Shown: positions 1 through 17,047, counted from the stretch's first letter. The stretch: DNA of 64,000 nt from Allolobophora icterica (GCA_963556255.1 OY744609.1:9595283-9659282), one strand, 5' to 3'. Numbers and translations: made by a program. Notes: generated by a model not told the origin, from the letters alone.

Positions 1-1
1 C

Positions 2-526
2 GGGCCCTTCAGCGAGGCGTTTCGCGACCTGATCTGGCCCATCGCCGACATCACCCTGTCGTTCCTCGCCCCCGACCTCATCATCGTCTTCTTGCTTCTT
101 TGTCGCCGCCCCTCCTGCCACCGTCAACCCAAAGGCCTTCTCATCCGCGACCAGGCTCGACCCCGCGAACACCTTTCTATGACTTCGGCGGAGTTGAACC
201 GCATTGCCGTCTGCCTGAGTGTCTGGGGTTTGGTGTCCACTCTGCCAGAGGCCGCGTACAACATCTTCGAGTTCGTTCTGGAGCACTGGGGTCAGTTGGA
301 CGACGCCAGCGAGCGGCTGATTATGCAGCGGATTCTGGCACAGACGCTGACCTCAGCCATTCGCGATCTCTTCCTCAGCGCTAAGCTAATCGCTTACGTT
401 CTGCTGAGTCCGACGTTTCGGAGATTCGTATTCGAGAAGGCGTCACGTGCTGTTTCCTGTCAAAAGACGCAAAGAAAGCCGAACGGTGGTCCTGTCCGCC
501 GCTTGACGCAGGATGTAATCAAGTGA
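2..526 (+). CDS. 3' exon of a rhodopsin-like G-protein-coupled receptor (partial, 5' end outside window)
   Basis: The frame is open from the first bases of the window to a TGA at 524-526, so this is the end of a longer gene. The peptide reads as the last part of a seven-helix receptor in the plasma membrane: a TM5-like stretch (WPIADITLSFLAPDLIIVFL, then LLCRR), a basic loop, a TM6-like helix (NRIAVCLSVWGLVSTLPEAA), an acidic outer loop, a TM7-like helix (DLFLSAKLIAYVLL) and the helix-8 pattern SPTFRRFVFEK. Aligning on Y-x-L-L-S-x-T-F-R puts KLIAY where most family A receptors have NPxxY, so the usual N and P are missing. The last residues (LTQDVIK, stop) are encoded by the first unit of the minisatellite that follows. 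The ligand cannot be told; peptide-receptor-like is a guess. No start codon is in the window. Confidence 0.75.
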   Translation, partial: GPFSEAFRDLIWPIADITLSFLAPDLIIVFLLLCRRPSCHRQPKGLLIRDQARPREHLSMTSAELNRIAVCLSVWGLVSTLPEAAYNIFEFVLEHWGQLDDASERLIMQRILAQTLTSAIRDLFLSAKLIAYVLLSPTFRRFVFEKASRAVSCQKTQRKPNGGPVRRLTQDVIK

Positions 527-1225
527 ACGGACTGACGCAGGACTTAATCATGTGAACGTTCTGACGCAAGACATGTGAACGGTCTATCGCAGGACTTAAT
601 CATGTGAGCGGTCTGACGCAAGACTTAATCATGTGAGCGGTCTGATGCAAGACTCGTGTGAACTGTCTGACGCAGGACTTAATCATGTGAACGTTCTGAC
701 GCAAGACATGTGAACGGTCTATCGCAGGACTTAATCATGTGAGCGGTCTGATGCAAGACTCGTGTGAACTGTCTGACGCAGGACTTAATCATGTGAACGT
801 TCTGACGCAAGACACGTGAACGGTCTATCGCAGGACTTAATCATGTGAGCGGTCTGACGCAAGACTTAATCATGTGAGCGGTCTGACGCAAGACTTAATC
901 ATGTGAACGTTCTGACGCAAGACATGTGAACGGTCTATCGCAGGACTTAATCATGTGAGCGGTCTGACGCAAGACTTAATCATGTGAGCGGTCTGATGCA
1001 AGACTTGTGTGAACGGTCTACCACAGGACTTAATCATGTGAACGTTCTGACGCAAGACTCGTGTGAACTGTCTGACGCAGGACATAATCGTGTGAACTTT
1101 CTGACGCAGAACTTAATCACGTGAACGTTCTGACGCATTACGTAATCATGTGAACGGTCTGACAGAGGGCCTAATCATGTCAACGACCTGGCTCTGGACT
1201 TAATCATGTCAACGGCCTGACACAG
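500..1225. repeat. Minisatellite, 29-bp unit with shortened variants
   Basis: About 25 tandem units of the type GTCTGACGCAGGACTTAATC followed by ATGTGAACG. Full units are 29 bp; shorter ones (about 23 bp, lacking TTAATC, and about 26 bp) recur in the same order, which gives a higher-order pattern of several units. The array starts inside the last codons of the receptor exon and decays after about 1140. Confidence 0.9.
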
Positions 1226-1275
1226 GACTAACACATAATTTATAAAGCGCTACTCACAGCTAGGCGCATGGTATG

Positions 1276-1841
1276 CAGTGATGGGCAATAGTTAACTAAA
1301 AAGTTGCTAACGTTTAGTTTAACTAAAATTTTTTAGTTAAGGATGAAGTTTAACTAAAAATAGTTTAGTTAAACCCATAGTTTAACTAAAAACTTTAGTT
1401 GCTAACTAAAAAGTTCAACTAAAAAATCAGCAATATTATACGCAACTATTTTCCGCAATGAACACTGTCAACAACTCAACGCGAAACGTATTGATTAGCA
1501 CTGCATGGTCTAAGACTCTAAGTATTAACAGCCTGTGTTTTCAAATTCATACACTACTTACAGTATGCCTGACCTGTACCTGTATGCTAGAACAGTACAC
1601 ATTGTATAGTTTGAAGGTAAAATTGTCACTGACGCTCTGCATTATTACAGTTCACTTAACCTCTGTTATTGTGAAAATGTTTGTCGTAAAAAGTTGGAAA
1701 AAAGTTGGAAAAACTTTAACTACTTTTTGTAGTTTAATTAACTAATTTCCAAAATTAGTTGCCAACTTTAGTTAAACAATATTTTTTAAGTTGGAAAATA
1801 GTTTTAGTTTAACTAAGAAAATAGTTTAGTGCCCATCACTG
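1276..1841 (+). mobile_element. hAT-like non-autonomous element, family A, copy 1
   Basis: The 566-bp element begins CAGTGATGGGCA and ends TGCCCATCACTG, a perfect 12-bp terminal inverted repeat. It is flanked by the 8-bp target duplication ATGGTATG at 1268-1275 and 1842-1849. CAGTG ends and 8-bp duplications are typical of hAT transposons. The subterminal parts are runs of GTTAACTAAAA-type repeats in both orientations. It encodes no transposase, so it must have moved with enzyme from elsewhere. A second copy lies at 30258-30795 in the opposite orientation. Confidence 0.9.
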
Positions 1842-2042
1842 ATGGTATGACTAGCTATTCGTCCGAGGGTTGTCCTGAGATACGATGTGAAGATACGATT
1901 AGAAAGAAACCCGAAGGGGAAGTAGACAAACGGAGCTGGCCAACCAAGCCTAGTTACACAAACTCGTCCGAATGTTTTTATGTTTCTGCATGAGGCACGG
2001 TTTTTAAGATGGCACGAGTTAACAGTTAGTTGTATAGCTAGC

Positions 2043-2183
2043 CATAGGCGTAGACTCTGGGGGAGCCGGGGCACGTGACGTGCCCCCCCCAAAAAAAAAT
2101 TGAGATGGACTGTACACTTAATGCAACAGGTGTAGAAAAAATTACCAAATGCCCCCAATATTTTGGACAAGTTTACACCAGTG
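2043..2183 (+). mobile_element. Short hAT-like element, family D, copy 1
   Basis: A 141-bp element starting CATAGGCGTAGACTCTGG and ending AGTTTACACCAGTG, with a poly-C/poly-A stretch in the middle. The flanks TAGCTAGC and TGGCTAGC look like an aged 8-bp duplication (6 of 8 match). It resembles 21008-21142 over its whole length, in reverse orientation. Confidence 0.7.
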
Positions 2184-2235
2184 TGGCTAGCTATAATCTA
2201 TGGTGCATGTAGCAGCAGTTATGATTATTTATTTA

Positions 2236-2310
2236 TTACTAGGGCTGTACCGAATAGGTGATTATCACTATTCGGCCGAATACGAATACGAATAGTGTAC
2301 AAAATAGGTC
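2236..2310. mobile_element. Possible end of another hAT-like element
   Basis: TAGGGCTGTACCGAATAG followed by palindromic CGAATA/TATTCG words resembles the terminal region of a short DNA transposon. No matching right end or target duplication was found, so this is only a candidate fragment. Confidence 0.35.
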
Positions 2311-2384
2311 TACCGACAACATTCAAAATTGTGTATGCGTTCGGTGTTAATGTCAATAAAAATTATCCTGGCGATTGGATGAAA

Positions 2385-2990
2385 TCCAACAGTTTAACGA
2401 CATCTAATGGCATCAATTTGGTCACGTCTCACTGGTAAAGTTTACTGTGCTGTTTTGAGACTGGCGATTAGAAAGATTCCAACAGTTTAACGACATCTTG
2501 TGACTGCAAAGCCGTTGGTGTCGACGCTACCTTAACTCCTGCCGAGAACGCGGTATGCAGTTATTGTCGCTTGAGTGGGTAGTTTCTGTTTGACGACGCT
2601 GGGTAATGGCAGAGACGAATAGTGTGGCCACGCCTTTTTGTACAGAGACTGGCAACACACGAAATCGAAATTGACGAAGACCCATATAGGGGATTGGATG
2701 GATTCTAAATGTTTAACGACATCATAAAGCATCAAGGGCCGTTACGTCGGTTGTTAAGAACCGTAAACCGTTTATTGCTCTCTGGATGCCTAGTTTCCAG
2801 TGTTTAACGACATCTCATGGCTTCCAGACAGGGTCGTAGACGTCGACCCTACTCACCTTACCTGTGCTATAGTCTACATCTCTCCAGCATTGTACACTTT
2901 ATAGAGACCTCTAAACGCTTGGAAGGATCCGGAGTTTAACGACATCTTACGACAACACAGACCGTTGACGTTGACAGCAATTATTTTGAA
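2385..2990. repeat. Cluster of degenerate repeats with the core GTTTAACGACATC
   Basis: The core occurs at about 2392, 2485, 2711, 2802 and 2934, each preceded by a GGATNNNNTCCAA-like stretch and followed by an imperfect CAAAGGCCGTTGACGTCGAC-like stretch. Spacing is irregular (91 to 226 bp), so this is not a clean tandem array. A further weak copy is near 22430-22485. The nature of the element is unknown. Confidence 0.6.
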
Positions 2991-3943
2991 CAGTTCTCAC
3001 ATGGCATCTTCTTTCCCTTCAGGCTCGAATTAATCCCTCTTTGGAGAGGGGTCAGCCACTCGGATCCTTCTCTTCCACTTGTTTCTTTCTTGAGCATCTT
3101 CTTTGAAGATCCATAGAAGATTTTGGAGCAAAGTTTCAGAACCGGATGCCCTTCCTGACGTCAACCCCTTTCGGTTTGGAACCTAGCCTTTGGTGCAAGC
3201 ACCTACTCGCAAGGCAGCGAGGGCTTCAGGCTTATTTAAAGGCGGCCTGTACTCGCCTTGTCACATGACCGTCATAGAGCATCTGCAGCTTTTATCATAG
3301 GATGTGGTGCCACCCACATCCCATACCGCGCCCTGATAGCCTTGCCGCTGTTGGTCCGCGACTGCTTATTCGACAGGGTATACCTGCTTATTTTGCAGCT
3401 AGCCTCTATATCTAGAGGTCGTTCCACTATCCGCCACCTGTGGACGCGTGTGGTAGCTGTACAGCTCTGCCCCACATGTACAGCTCTGCCCCACATGTAC
3501 AGCTCTGCCCCACATGTACAGCTCTGCCCCACAAGGCTCTCACATGGCATAATACAGCTAAAAAGCTTGAACAGCTGGGAAAACTTAAACGCAGTTGATA
3601 ATAGGCCTATATAATATATAGGCCCTAGCCTCGGTTGAAAGTGTTCTACAGGTGTCGAAAGCACTCGCGAATAAGCTCAGCGAAATATCACGTGGCTATA
3701 AGTCGTGGGCTTGTTTAGAAAAAGGTTTTACACTGCAGTGGTAGGCCTACACAACCTTTTTCGACCAAGCGCCACTAAACGATTTCTTAAACCCCAAACT
3801 AACATGTGTGACGACTTAGCTTAGTTCAGATGAATGCATGGCAAAATTTATGGAGACGACCGGCGCCGTAAAACACATACAAAATATAAGCAAAAAGAGA
3901 TACAGAGAAAGAGAACTCATAGTACTTTTATACTACTACTGCA
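2991..3943. other. Intergenic stretch with a 19-bp tandem repeat
   Basis: No gene is supported here. The only clear structure is ACAGCTCTGCCCCACATGT repeated four times at 3461-3534, the last copy incomplete. The small open frames on both strands across it are by-products of the repeat. Confidence 0.6.
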
Positions 3944-4189
3944 CAGTGCTTTTTTCAGCCGGAACGCGCCGGAACGGCGTTCCGGCACCTTTTTTCAGCT
4001 CCTAAAAAATTAGTTATTTATTTTAATAATAAAAACAATAATTTAGTTATTTTAATTAAATTTCAGTGTTTTGAACTGTTTTCAGTGTTTATTGATACCC
4101 CTCCGAGCCCCAGTCCCGTTTTTCTCGGGATTTTAGCCCGTTCATAATTGTTCCGTTCCGGAACCTTTTTTTCTAGAAAGAAAGTACTG
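3944..4189 (+). mobile_element. hAT-like non-autonomous element, family B, copy 1
   Basis: A 246-bp element starting CAGTGCTTTTTTCAGCCGG and ending in a diverged AAAGTACTG. It is flanked by CTACTGCA and CTACTGTA (7 of 8 match). Inside are small palindromes of the type GGAACGGCGTTCC at one end and TTCCGTTCCGGAA at the other. The second copy is at 16791-17039 in reverse orientation, with a perfect duplication. Confidence 0.85.
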
Positions 4190-5290
4190 CTACTGTAGAA
4201 TACTGATAGTTTTTCCAATGCCCACAGTGCGAAAGTCACTGTATATACTTAATGTCAGTACCGGCTCTAAATAGTTGCCGTTCTTGGGCCACATGACGAT
4301 TCGTCGCGGGCCGGATGTGGCAGACATAGGTCTAAATGGTGCACTTGAACACCCTTATCTTGAATTTACTAATTGTTACATAAACGCACGATCGCATTTA
4401 ATCTCAATTATAGTTCCTCCATATTGTGTTTTGGTGTCGTCTGGGACTTCGTTATTGGGTTTTGAGTTGACTCTATCTGGATGTTGGCTTGCAAAACGAT
4501 TTTGCATAGTAGTGATCGCAATCAACTGATGCCTTGAGTAGGCCTATTATTACTTTGGCGCCATAGAAGTTCTTATGTTAGATTTCTTTGGGCGCTGTGA
4601 AGATTTCGTGATTATGAGAACGACGAGAGCAATGTTAAATACACCCGGGGTTAAGATGTTATTCCAGCCCGCAGGCTGAAGTTTCACATTAGACCAGCGA
4701 GCTTTGAATTGGAAGTTTGTTACTATTAATCAACAATGAAGAAAATGAAACGCAAATTCAATTTCTAGATGTTTATAGTCTCCTAGACAAAGACAAGACA
4801 GAGTAAAAGAAAGAAATAAACTGGAATTTTAATTCCAAGATTAGCCTCAGAAATAATCTTTTGATGTGTAATCCAACGAGTGAGATTTCGAGCCTGTTCA
4901 ACGAACTCCATTTAGACACAATAGAAAAGTTGTTTACGCACTTGTCTCGGGCGTCAGTTTCAGATTTAGGCTACTCAACTGAGTCAACTCGTGCAAGTTA
5001 TAAGTGCAAGGAGTTAACGAGTGAAGTAATGAATGAATTAACGAATGAATAAATTAACGAATTAATAAATAAATTATTTAACGAATTAATTAATTAACGA
5101 ATGATTTAATTAATTAATTAACGAATGAATGACAGAATGAATGAATGAATGAATAAATAAATAAATTACTTAATTAATTAATAAATTAATTAATTGCTTG
5201 ATCGATCGATTAATGATTAAAAGAAAGAATTACTAATTACTTAATAAATAAATAAATAAGTTAGCCGTGTCTTGCGTCGATCGGCTGAAT
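4190..5290. other. AT-rich intergenic DNA
   Basis: No gene is supported. Around 4555-4625 there is a LINE/SINE-like 3' tail (TTTGGCGCCATAGAAGTT, then GGGCGCTGTGAAGATTTCG). From about 5020 to 5265 the sequence is a degenerate TTAA/GAATGAAT simple repeat that runs up to the end of the homeobox gene on the other strand. Confidence 0.6.
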
Positions 5291-10666
<5,376 letters not shown>

Positions 10667-10699
10667 CTTTTCCAGGAAGTCCGTTCAGCTAATTCTTCT

Positions 10700-12279
10700 C
10701 CGATGCGATAGTTCGTTCAGCTATAATAATCGGATAAATAATTTAATAATATTTTTTTAATAATACCTGCATGGTTATCAACAAAACGGTCTGCGTAATT
10801 CATGTGTGCGGGGCTGAAATGATGCGTTGTCTGACACAGTGTGCGGTTGACATTGTCGACTTGTCTAGAGTGTGCAGTGTTTAGTGTAAATTTTTGAGAG
10901 CTCAAATCAACTACGCACGATTTCGTTTCTGATACATTAAATTTTACTTACCAGTTCAAGTACAGTTTGACAGTCTGAGGAAGAGTGAGTTGACATTTCT
11001 CAGTATTTTAGGCACTGCACATGTGTGTATAGGGCCTATGCATGTAGGTCTATCTGAAAAGTTTTATAGTGCCTTTTTACGAAACCTCTCAAAGATGAAA
11101 TAAGTCTAAGTTGCTGTCGCTTGGCTAATCATTTTTCAAGACGCGTTCATCGGAGGTTTCTTTAAACAAAAGCTTACGTGATTGGACTACATATTACGCA
11201 TATGCAACAAACCTCTTTCAAAGTCTTCTTTAATCGCTTGATAGGCTGGCTATTGGGTTTAGGGCATAGAGTAAACATTAGCCATTGAAACTGAAGCAAA
11301 CTTATAAGGACATTGGCAGAATAAACTTATAGGCCTAAGACAGAAACTATTGAAGAGTTTGAACTCCATAATTATATCCATATAGGTTGAACCTTATTGC
11401 TGTTCTGGACCTTATTGCTTTTTTGTTGCTTCCTTTGAGTTAACCAAAAATCTCTAAACCGTGAACTGCGTAAAGCGTCTCCCATTCAACTTTCTTCGGA
11501 TTTAAAAGACTTTCATTTGCAGTGCGATTTACGAATCCTAAACGATTTCAATCGTATTATAACAAAATAAATCCAACTACAAGTTTTGAAATTTGCAAAT
11601 GCTGTTTCCGCTACTTCACTGCGCTGACTTGCGTAAAATTAATATCTTTTTATTCAAACGTTATCTCTGGAAAAGTCCTCGAATTGACGCAGTTTTCCTG
11701 AACGAGCTAGGGTCCTGCGCCTACAGCTTTCAAATTTATACTGAAAATTTTAAAATTGCGTTTAAAATTCCTTGCCTTCTACGCGACCTGCTTAGCTCGT
11801 AACTGGTAAGCGACACCCTGCGATCACGCCTAGTAACTTAACACGTTTTGGCGCAACTCTCCAGCTTCGACATATCGAGATGATGTTGCAAACTGAGGTA
11901 ATGAGGACCGGAGAAGCGTTTTAAGGACCCCATGCATCCTGAAGAGGAGGAAGGTAGTCGTGGTCGTCTGCTAAGTCTTTTCGGCTGCGCGCGCAGAGGC
12001 GCGAAACGGAAGCGAGCGATGATTGGCCGCTAATCCGTCCACAGAGAGCGAATGACGAATTTTCCCCTAAATTGGTCTGCAGTGTAAACTGCATCGGTAA
12101 CAAGTTTATTAGCGGCGCCGCGATTAGCATAATCGACTCAGCCGCAGCTTAATGGACGAAGCAGTCAGGTGGAAATTCATTGTCCGCTGCGGACACAGAC
12201 AGACAGAAGACGTGGAACGGAGCAACGCCTTCAAAGAGAACGACACGAGTATATCAGCAAATCAACTGCATCGCTTTGA

Positions 12280-12311
<32 letters not shown>

Positions 12312-14590
12312 CGGTTCTCTCCATCTGAAAGACAAACACAGACAGCCAGACAGACAGACACACAGACAGACACACAGACAGACAGACAGACAGATGGGAT
12401 ATATGGGATATTACTGTTAGGCCTGGCATATAGAATCCGGGTCTAAAGAAGTCTAAAATAATTGTAAAGGATGAAATAGTTTAATGGCTGACTTAACGCC
12501 TGAACCTTAGAGGCAGTCAGTATATATAGGCTCATAGGTCCTGCTATAGTATACTGCGCAGGTCCAGACCCGAATCGGAAAAGAGACAGCCAGCTCAGAG
12601 CCTGATGCAGCACCAACTTTAACCAGAGGGCCCATTTCAGTGATCTATTGGGGGCCAAAATTTGAAGTTACACCGATGTTACGAGTATACTTCGTGACAA
12701 CACATTTTCGCTTAGCCCTGCCTCCGTAAAATCAATTAGGTCTGTACAAGCTTCCACGCGCATAGAGAGATTAAATAGCAGACTATATATCTTATAAGGA
12801 TGGTGACGCGCAATGATTTGGATGATGATGACACCTAAGATCGGTGACAACGTGATCGTCAGTTATAGCGTTTGCATGAAGCCGTTGGCACCTCCAAATT
12901 GGCTGTTTGTGCGTATCATAGAAAGCGCAGCACCAATTCACCGGGTCTCCTTCATTATCGCTCAACATAAGTAGCGCATAATATCTAAATATATTGTATC
13001 GTGTATAAGTCGCATATTCATGTATAATTCGTATATATAGATTGTTGTGCGTATAACTTGTATATATTGCTTATTTCGTGTATAAGTCGCATCGAATGTG
13101 TAGCGTATAAGTCGCATGTTAATATATCGGTTCCTATACGTACATGTTATGTAATCGTAGTTGAATATATCTATATCGTTTCCTATATAGATCGCATATA
13201 GATTGATATATAAATAATATATAAATTATATAGGCCTATACATAAATATATATAGCGACTCGTATATAAGTCGCATATGTATATAGGTCGTTTCGTGATT
13301 TCGATGGATTGGCCTAACGATGTTAGCCTTCGTCTGCAGCCACTTCATTCGCAATGCTAACGACAAATGCAATTCGACCGACTGAATGACGGTACTTAGC
13401 CGGGAAATTGCTGGAAATTACCGATCATCGCCCGACAATAGGCATAATTCGAGGCTCGTTTTGGTTGGACGGCGCCGCAGATCCGAGCGTCCTTACCTTA
13501 CCGTCCAGTTGTCGCGTTTTCCGCTTGGTCGGCCGCGAAAAACCGTCGTTCTGCTTTGCCCCCTTCTCCCCGAGTGTGGTGCCAGATTTGTAACGAGGCG
13601 AAAATAGTTCCACTTTGGCTCGAAATTCTGAGGCGAATTTTAAAGCATCGCGTTGTTGCCTCGATAGAAGATTGAAAAGGAAAGAATACGCTAATTTAAA
13701 CAGCACTTTAAACAAAACTGCATCTTTTGGTATTTCTGTGCTAGTCTTTTTCACTCGAAACTGAACACTTTTTCCACAAACCCGGTTCCTTCTTTCCCCT
13801 CCTCCATCGCCGCTCTGATTCTAAACACCATCTGCTGTATAGCCGCCAGACTGTCCAATTTTTGGATATTACGTGGAACCGATTTTGCTCCTACCTGCCG
13901 TGGTAGCAATTTTGTGTTGGCTGAGCGCCTGAGCAAGTTGGTTCCCGCGACTTGGCTTTTACTGTAGAACTTATTGTGGAATTCAATCTGGGATTAAGAT
14001 TACTAAAGGTTCAATTCCCAAAAAAGGAAAAAAATTTGTTGGGAGATTATTTCCTAAGAAAAGGTCATCAACCAGACCATGGCCGACTTTGCCCCCCCCC
14101 CCCACCTCTCAGACAAGATCGCCGCCACTAGAAGCAAACATAAGACGAACGAAACGACTGCAAACAGTATCGAGAGAACAGAGGCCAGGAACTGCATTCG
14201 CGCGGTCCTTACTTGGCGTCACATCTACCGCCAGTGCTTCGGGCCAGCCCGGGGTCCAATTGCGGCCCAATTTGTCGACGCTTTAAGGGGTATGTTCGTT
14301 AGGGAACGTCGCACAGCCCAGCGAGCGCGGAGGCGTCGAGGCGTGAGTGGATGATCGGACGCCGAGAAAGAGAGACTCTCCCGCGGCTTCAATAACTTGG
14401 AAACGTCGCTGGCGTCCTGTCTAGTGCCATCTCACAACTGTCGAGTTGCCGTCAACCAACCAATTAACCGACTCGTCCAGGTAATTAAGAACCGCTGACG
14501 AGTTTTTCTTCTTGTGTGGCGAGGGCGAACGTGGAAAGTCTCTCATTAGTTCTTCTCACCTGGAGGTCGAAAGGCGCACGTTCTGCAGGT
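10700..14590. other. Upstream region of the homeobox gene
   Basis: No coding exon is supported. Seen here: a GC-richer block with CGCGCGCAG and GGCGCCGCG words at about 11930-12180; inverted microsatellites (TCTG)n at 12278-12322 and (CAGA)n at 12338-12396; repeated TATAAGTCGCAT words at about 12995-13290; and a second GC-richer block at 13380-14590 that ends in a good splice-donor sequence (TTCTGCAG, GTATGTAT) at 14581-14596 on the plus strand. Such blocks could be promoter or enhancer DNA, or untranslated exons; nothing seen decides this. Confidence 0.4.
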
Positions 14591-16560
14591 ATGTATAGAT
14601 GGAATCGCAAGTCGTAGGTTGGCCTCGAATGTGTAAGATAAACGAAGAAGCGGTTGGCGGTTGTAATAAGCTTCGGGCTGCTTCTGTTTTATGCTTTTAA
14701 ATAGAAAGATTTAAATCTCAGGGAAAATGATTTAACAGGTATGTATGATATTGTATGTATGACAGTGTAAGATTATGCATGTGTGTATGATGTATATAAT
14801 GTAGGCCTATATGTATGTATGTATGAAGACTTAATACGTTTTAAGTATATATATATACATATAAATATATATAAAATAATATATATATATATAATTATAT
14901 ATATATATATATTTACTAGTTAAGTTGTATAAAAGTTAGCCAGAATACGACCAAGTCAAAAATTAATTATAATTTAAAATATTTACACTAACAAATTATA
15001 TGCTGTTGAAATCTACACAGGCAGATAAACACTGCATTTAATACTTTACGAATTCAAGCACGGGATAAAATTAAAAATATTATTAAAATAAAACAAACAT
15101 ATATTATATCTATAACTCATGAGAACCTTGATAATTTGCAAACATTTAAATATATGCTACCCCTTATAAGGTAGCTATATGATGAATGCTATAAAGTAAA
15201 AGATACTAGCATAAAAGAAGTATGCTCAATGAATGCTATAAACTCAAAAGATACTAGCATAATGCAAGTATGCTCAAAAGGTAATACCCTAATGTAAGTA
15301 ATAAAAGAACATTGTACACCATAGTTGTAACCAAGATACAAAAATATCCATTCAAAATTTACAAGCAATGCAAACTCTCCTTTCCTTTTTAATCTGATCA
15401 ATAAAAGCCCCTATAAAACGCTACAGAAGTTAAGGTTACAATATTATAACCACAATTTATGTAATGCCTTTGAAAGGTGCGTAGAATGCATAGAATTCAC
15501 TAAATGTCTGTATAATTACATAAAAATGTATGTGGAGATTTCTGTGTTGGTAGAGGGTGTATGCCCAAGCAGCAAGCACTTGACGGTTTTCCTAATTGTA
15601 TGCACGGTTTGTTGACACTTTCAATACCAAGACTAAAATGGGCAATTGGGACTTTTGGGAGACTGGTCGCACGCCTGGAACAGTCCTCCAGCATCTACTC
15701 AGGATGCTAAAACTCCTCATGCTAAAAATACCTGTACTTATTGTATAACTCTTAGCATTTGCGCTGATAGTTGATTTCGTAAAGCACCCCAGAAGTAGCT
15801 TGCTACTGACAATGCTACATAAACTGTCGTACTTATAATTACAAAAAGCGCTTTGCAAACACGTCACAAAGCACTGCCTACCTAAGTTGTCTTCATGTGA
15901 CCCACAATCCCACATGTGGGCTCATATGGGAATCTTGCCGACATTCGCAACCTATCTTCAACATAGGACATTGCTGTTGGGGTCACCAAAGCACAAAGTT
16001 CATTAGGAAGCAAACATAGCACAAAAAGGGATTGACACATCCCTCAGCTAAATATTTTTCTAATAATTATACCCTGACCCTGCCATTCCTTTGCATCCCC
16101 CGAATTTCAAAACCTGGATCTGCCAGAGTACCACTTAGCTAACTTCAGCGCAGGTCACACTATAGAAGCTGTTCTATCCATCTCTACCAAAGACTAGACA
16201 CAAATGATAATGTGCAGGTTATGAAGTGCAGGTATCTTAACGTATTTCTTATCTACCACTCGGGAGAGATCCCAGGAAAACAATAAGCAAAGGCCCCCCT
16301 CTCGCTATACATGGAATGATGGTACGTCGCTCATTTAAATTTAATGATGACAATAATAATAATAAAAATAATACTGATTAATTATGTACACCTGCAACAT
16401 ATTTACCATTTCATATATAAACTACTTAAGTTACTTAACTAATAGAAGTAATTATATCTCTAATTAACATGCACGAACTTCCTAATAAAATGAAGATTTC
16501 TAATTTAGCTAGTCAGCTCTGATAGCCATGTTCAGTGGGCCCACACTCTGCCCCATAGCC
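14591..16560. other. AT-rich intergenic DNA with small repeats
   Basis: (TA)n-like stretches lie at 14848-14920. A 47-bp tandem duplication (GAATGCTATAAA, AAAGATACTAGCAT, AGTATGCTCAA) is at about 15185-15280. No gene is supported. Confidence 0.5.
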
Positions 16561-16584
16561 ACCACCAAATTTGCTAGAATTCGC

Positions 16585-16790
16585 ACCACGTCACCAATAG
16601 GTCACCATGTCACCAATGGGTCACTATGTTACTAACGGGTCACCATGTCACCCATTGGCCATCATGTCACCAAATGTTACCAGTGGGTCAAAATGCCACC
16701 AATTAGCCACCATGTCACCAACTGTCTACCATGTCACCATATGAATACCATGTTACCATGTCACCAATGGGTCACAATATCACCAATAAT
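16585..16790. repeat. Degenerate CACCATGTCACCAATGGGT minisatellite
   Basis: Irregular units of about 19-21 bp built on CACCATGTCACCAATGGGT. The array is cut by the family B element at 16791-17039 and resumes briefly after it (CCAATAATTGGCCACCAAGG). Confidence 0.8.
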
Positions 16791-17039
16791 CAGTGCTTTT
16801 TTTCTGGAAAAAAGGTTCCAGAACGGAACAATAGGTTCCGGAACGGAATAATTATGGGCGGGCTAAAATCCCGAGAAAAATGGGGTTGGGGTTGGTCTCA
16901 ATAAACACTGAAAACAGTTCAAAACACTGAAATTAAATGAAAATAACTATATTATTGTTTTTATTATTAAAATAAATAAATTATTTTTTAGTGCCTGAAA
17001 GAAGGTGCCGGAACGCCGTTCCGGCTGAAAAAAGCACTG
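16791..17039 (-). mobile_element. hAT-like non-autonomous element, family B, copy 2
   Basis: A 249-bp element that begins CAGTGCTTTTTTTCTGG and ends CCGGCTGAAAAAAGCACTG. The perfect 8-bp target duplication CCAATAAT flanks it at 16783-16790 and 17040-17047. It is in reverse orientation relative to the copy at 3944-4189. No coding capacity. Confidence 0.92.
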
Positions 17040-17047
17040 CCAATAAT

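Noticed and set aside
500..1225. Possible CRISPR array
   Set aside because: Units are directly joined with no unique spacers, in an animal genome; it is a minisatellite.
1458..1745. 95-residue frame similar to a 71-residue frame at 30351-30566
   Set aside because: Both lie at matching places in the two family A elements. Similarity follows from shared DNA descent; no start signals or domains, and too short for a transposase.
14079..14354. 91-residue plus-strand frame in a GC-richer block
   Set aside because: Basic, low-information peptide; two overlapping frames are equally open and no motif is seen.
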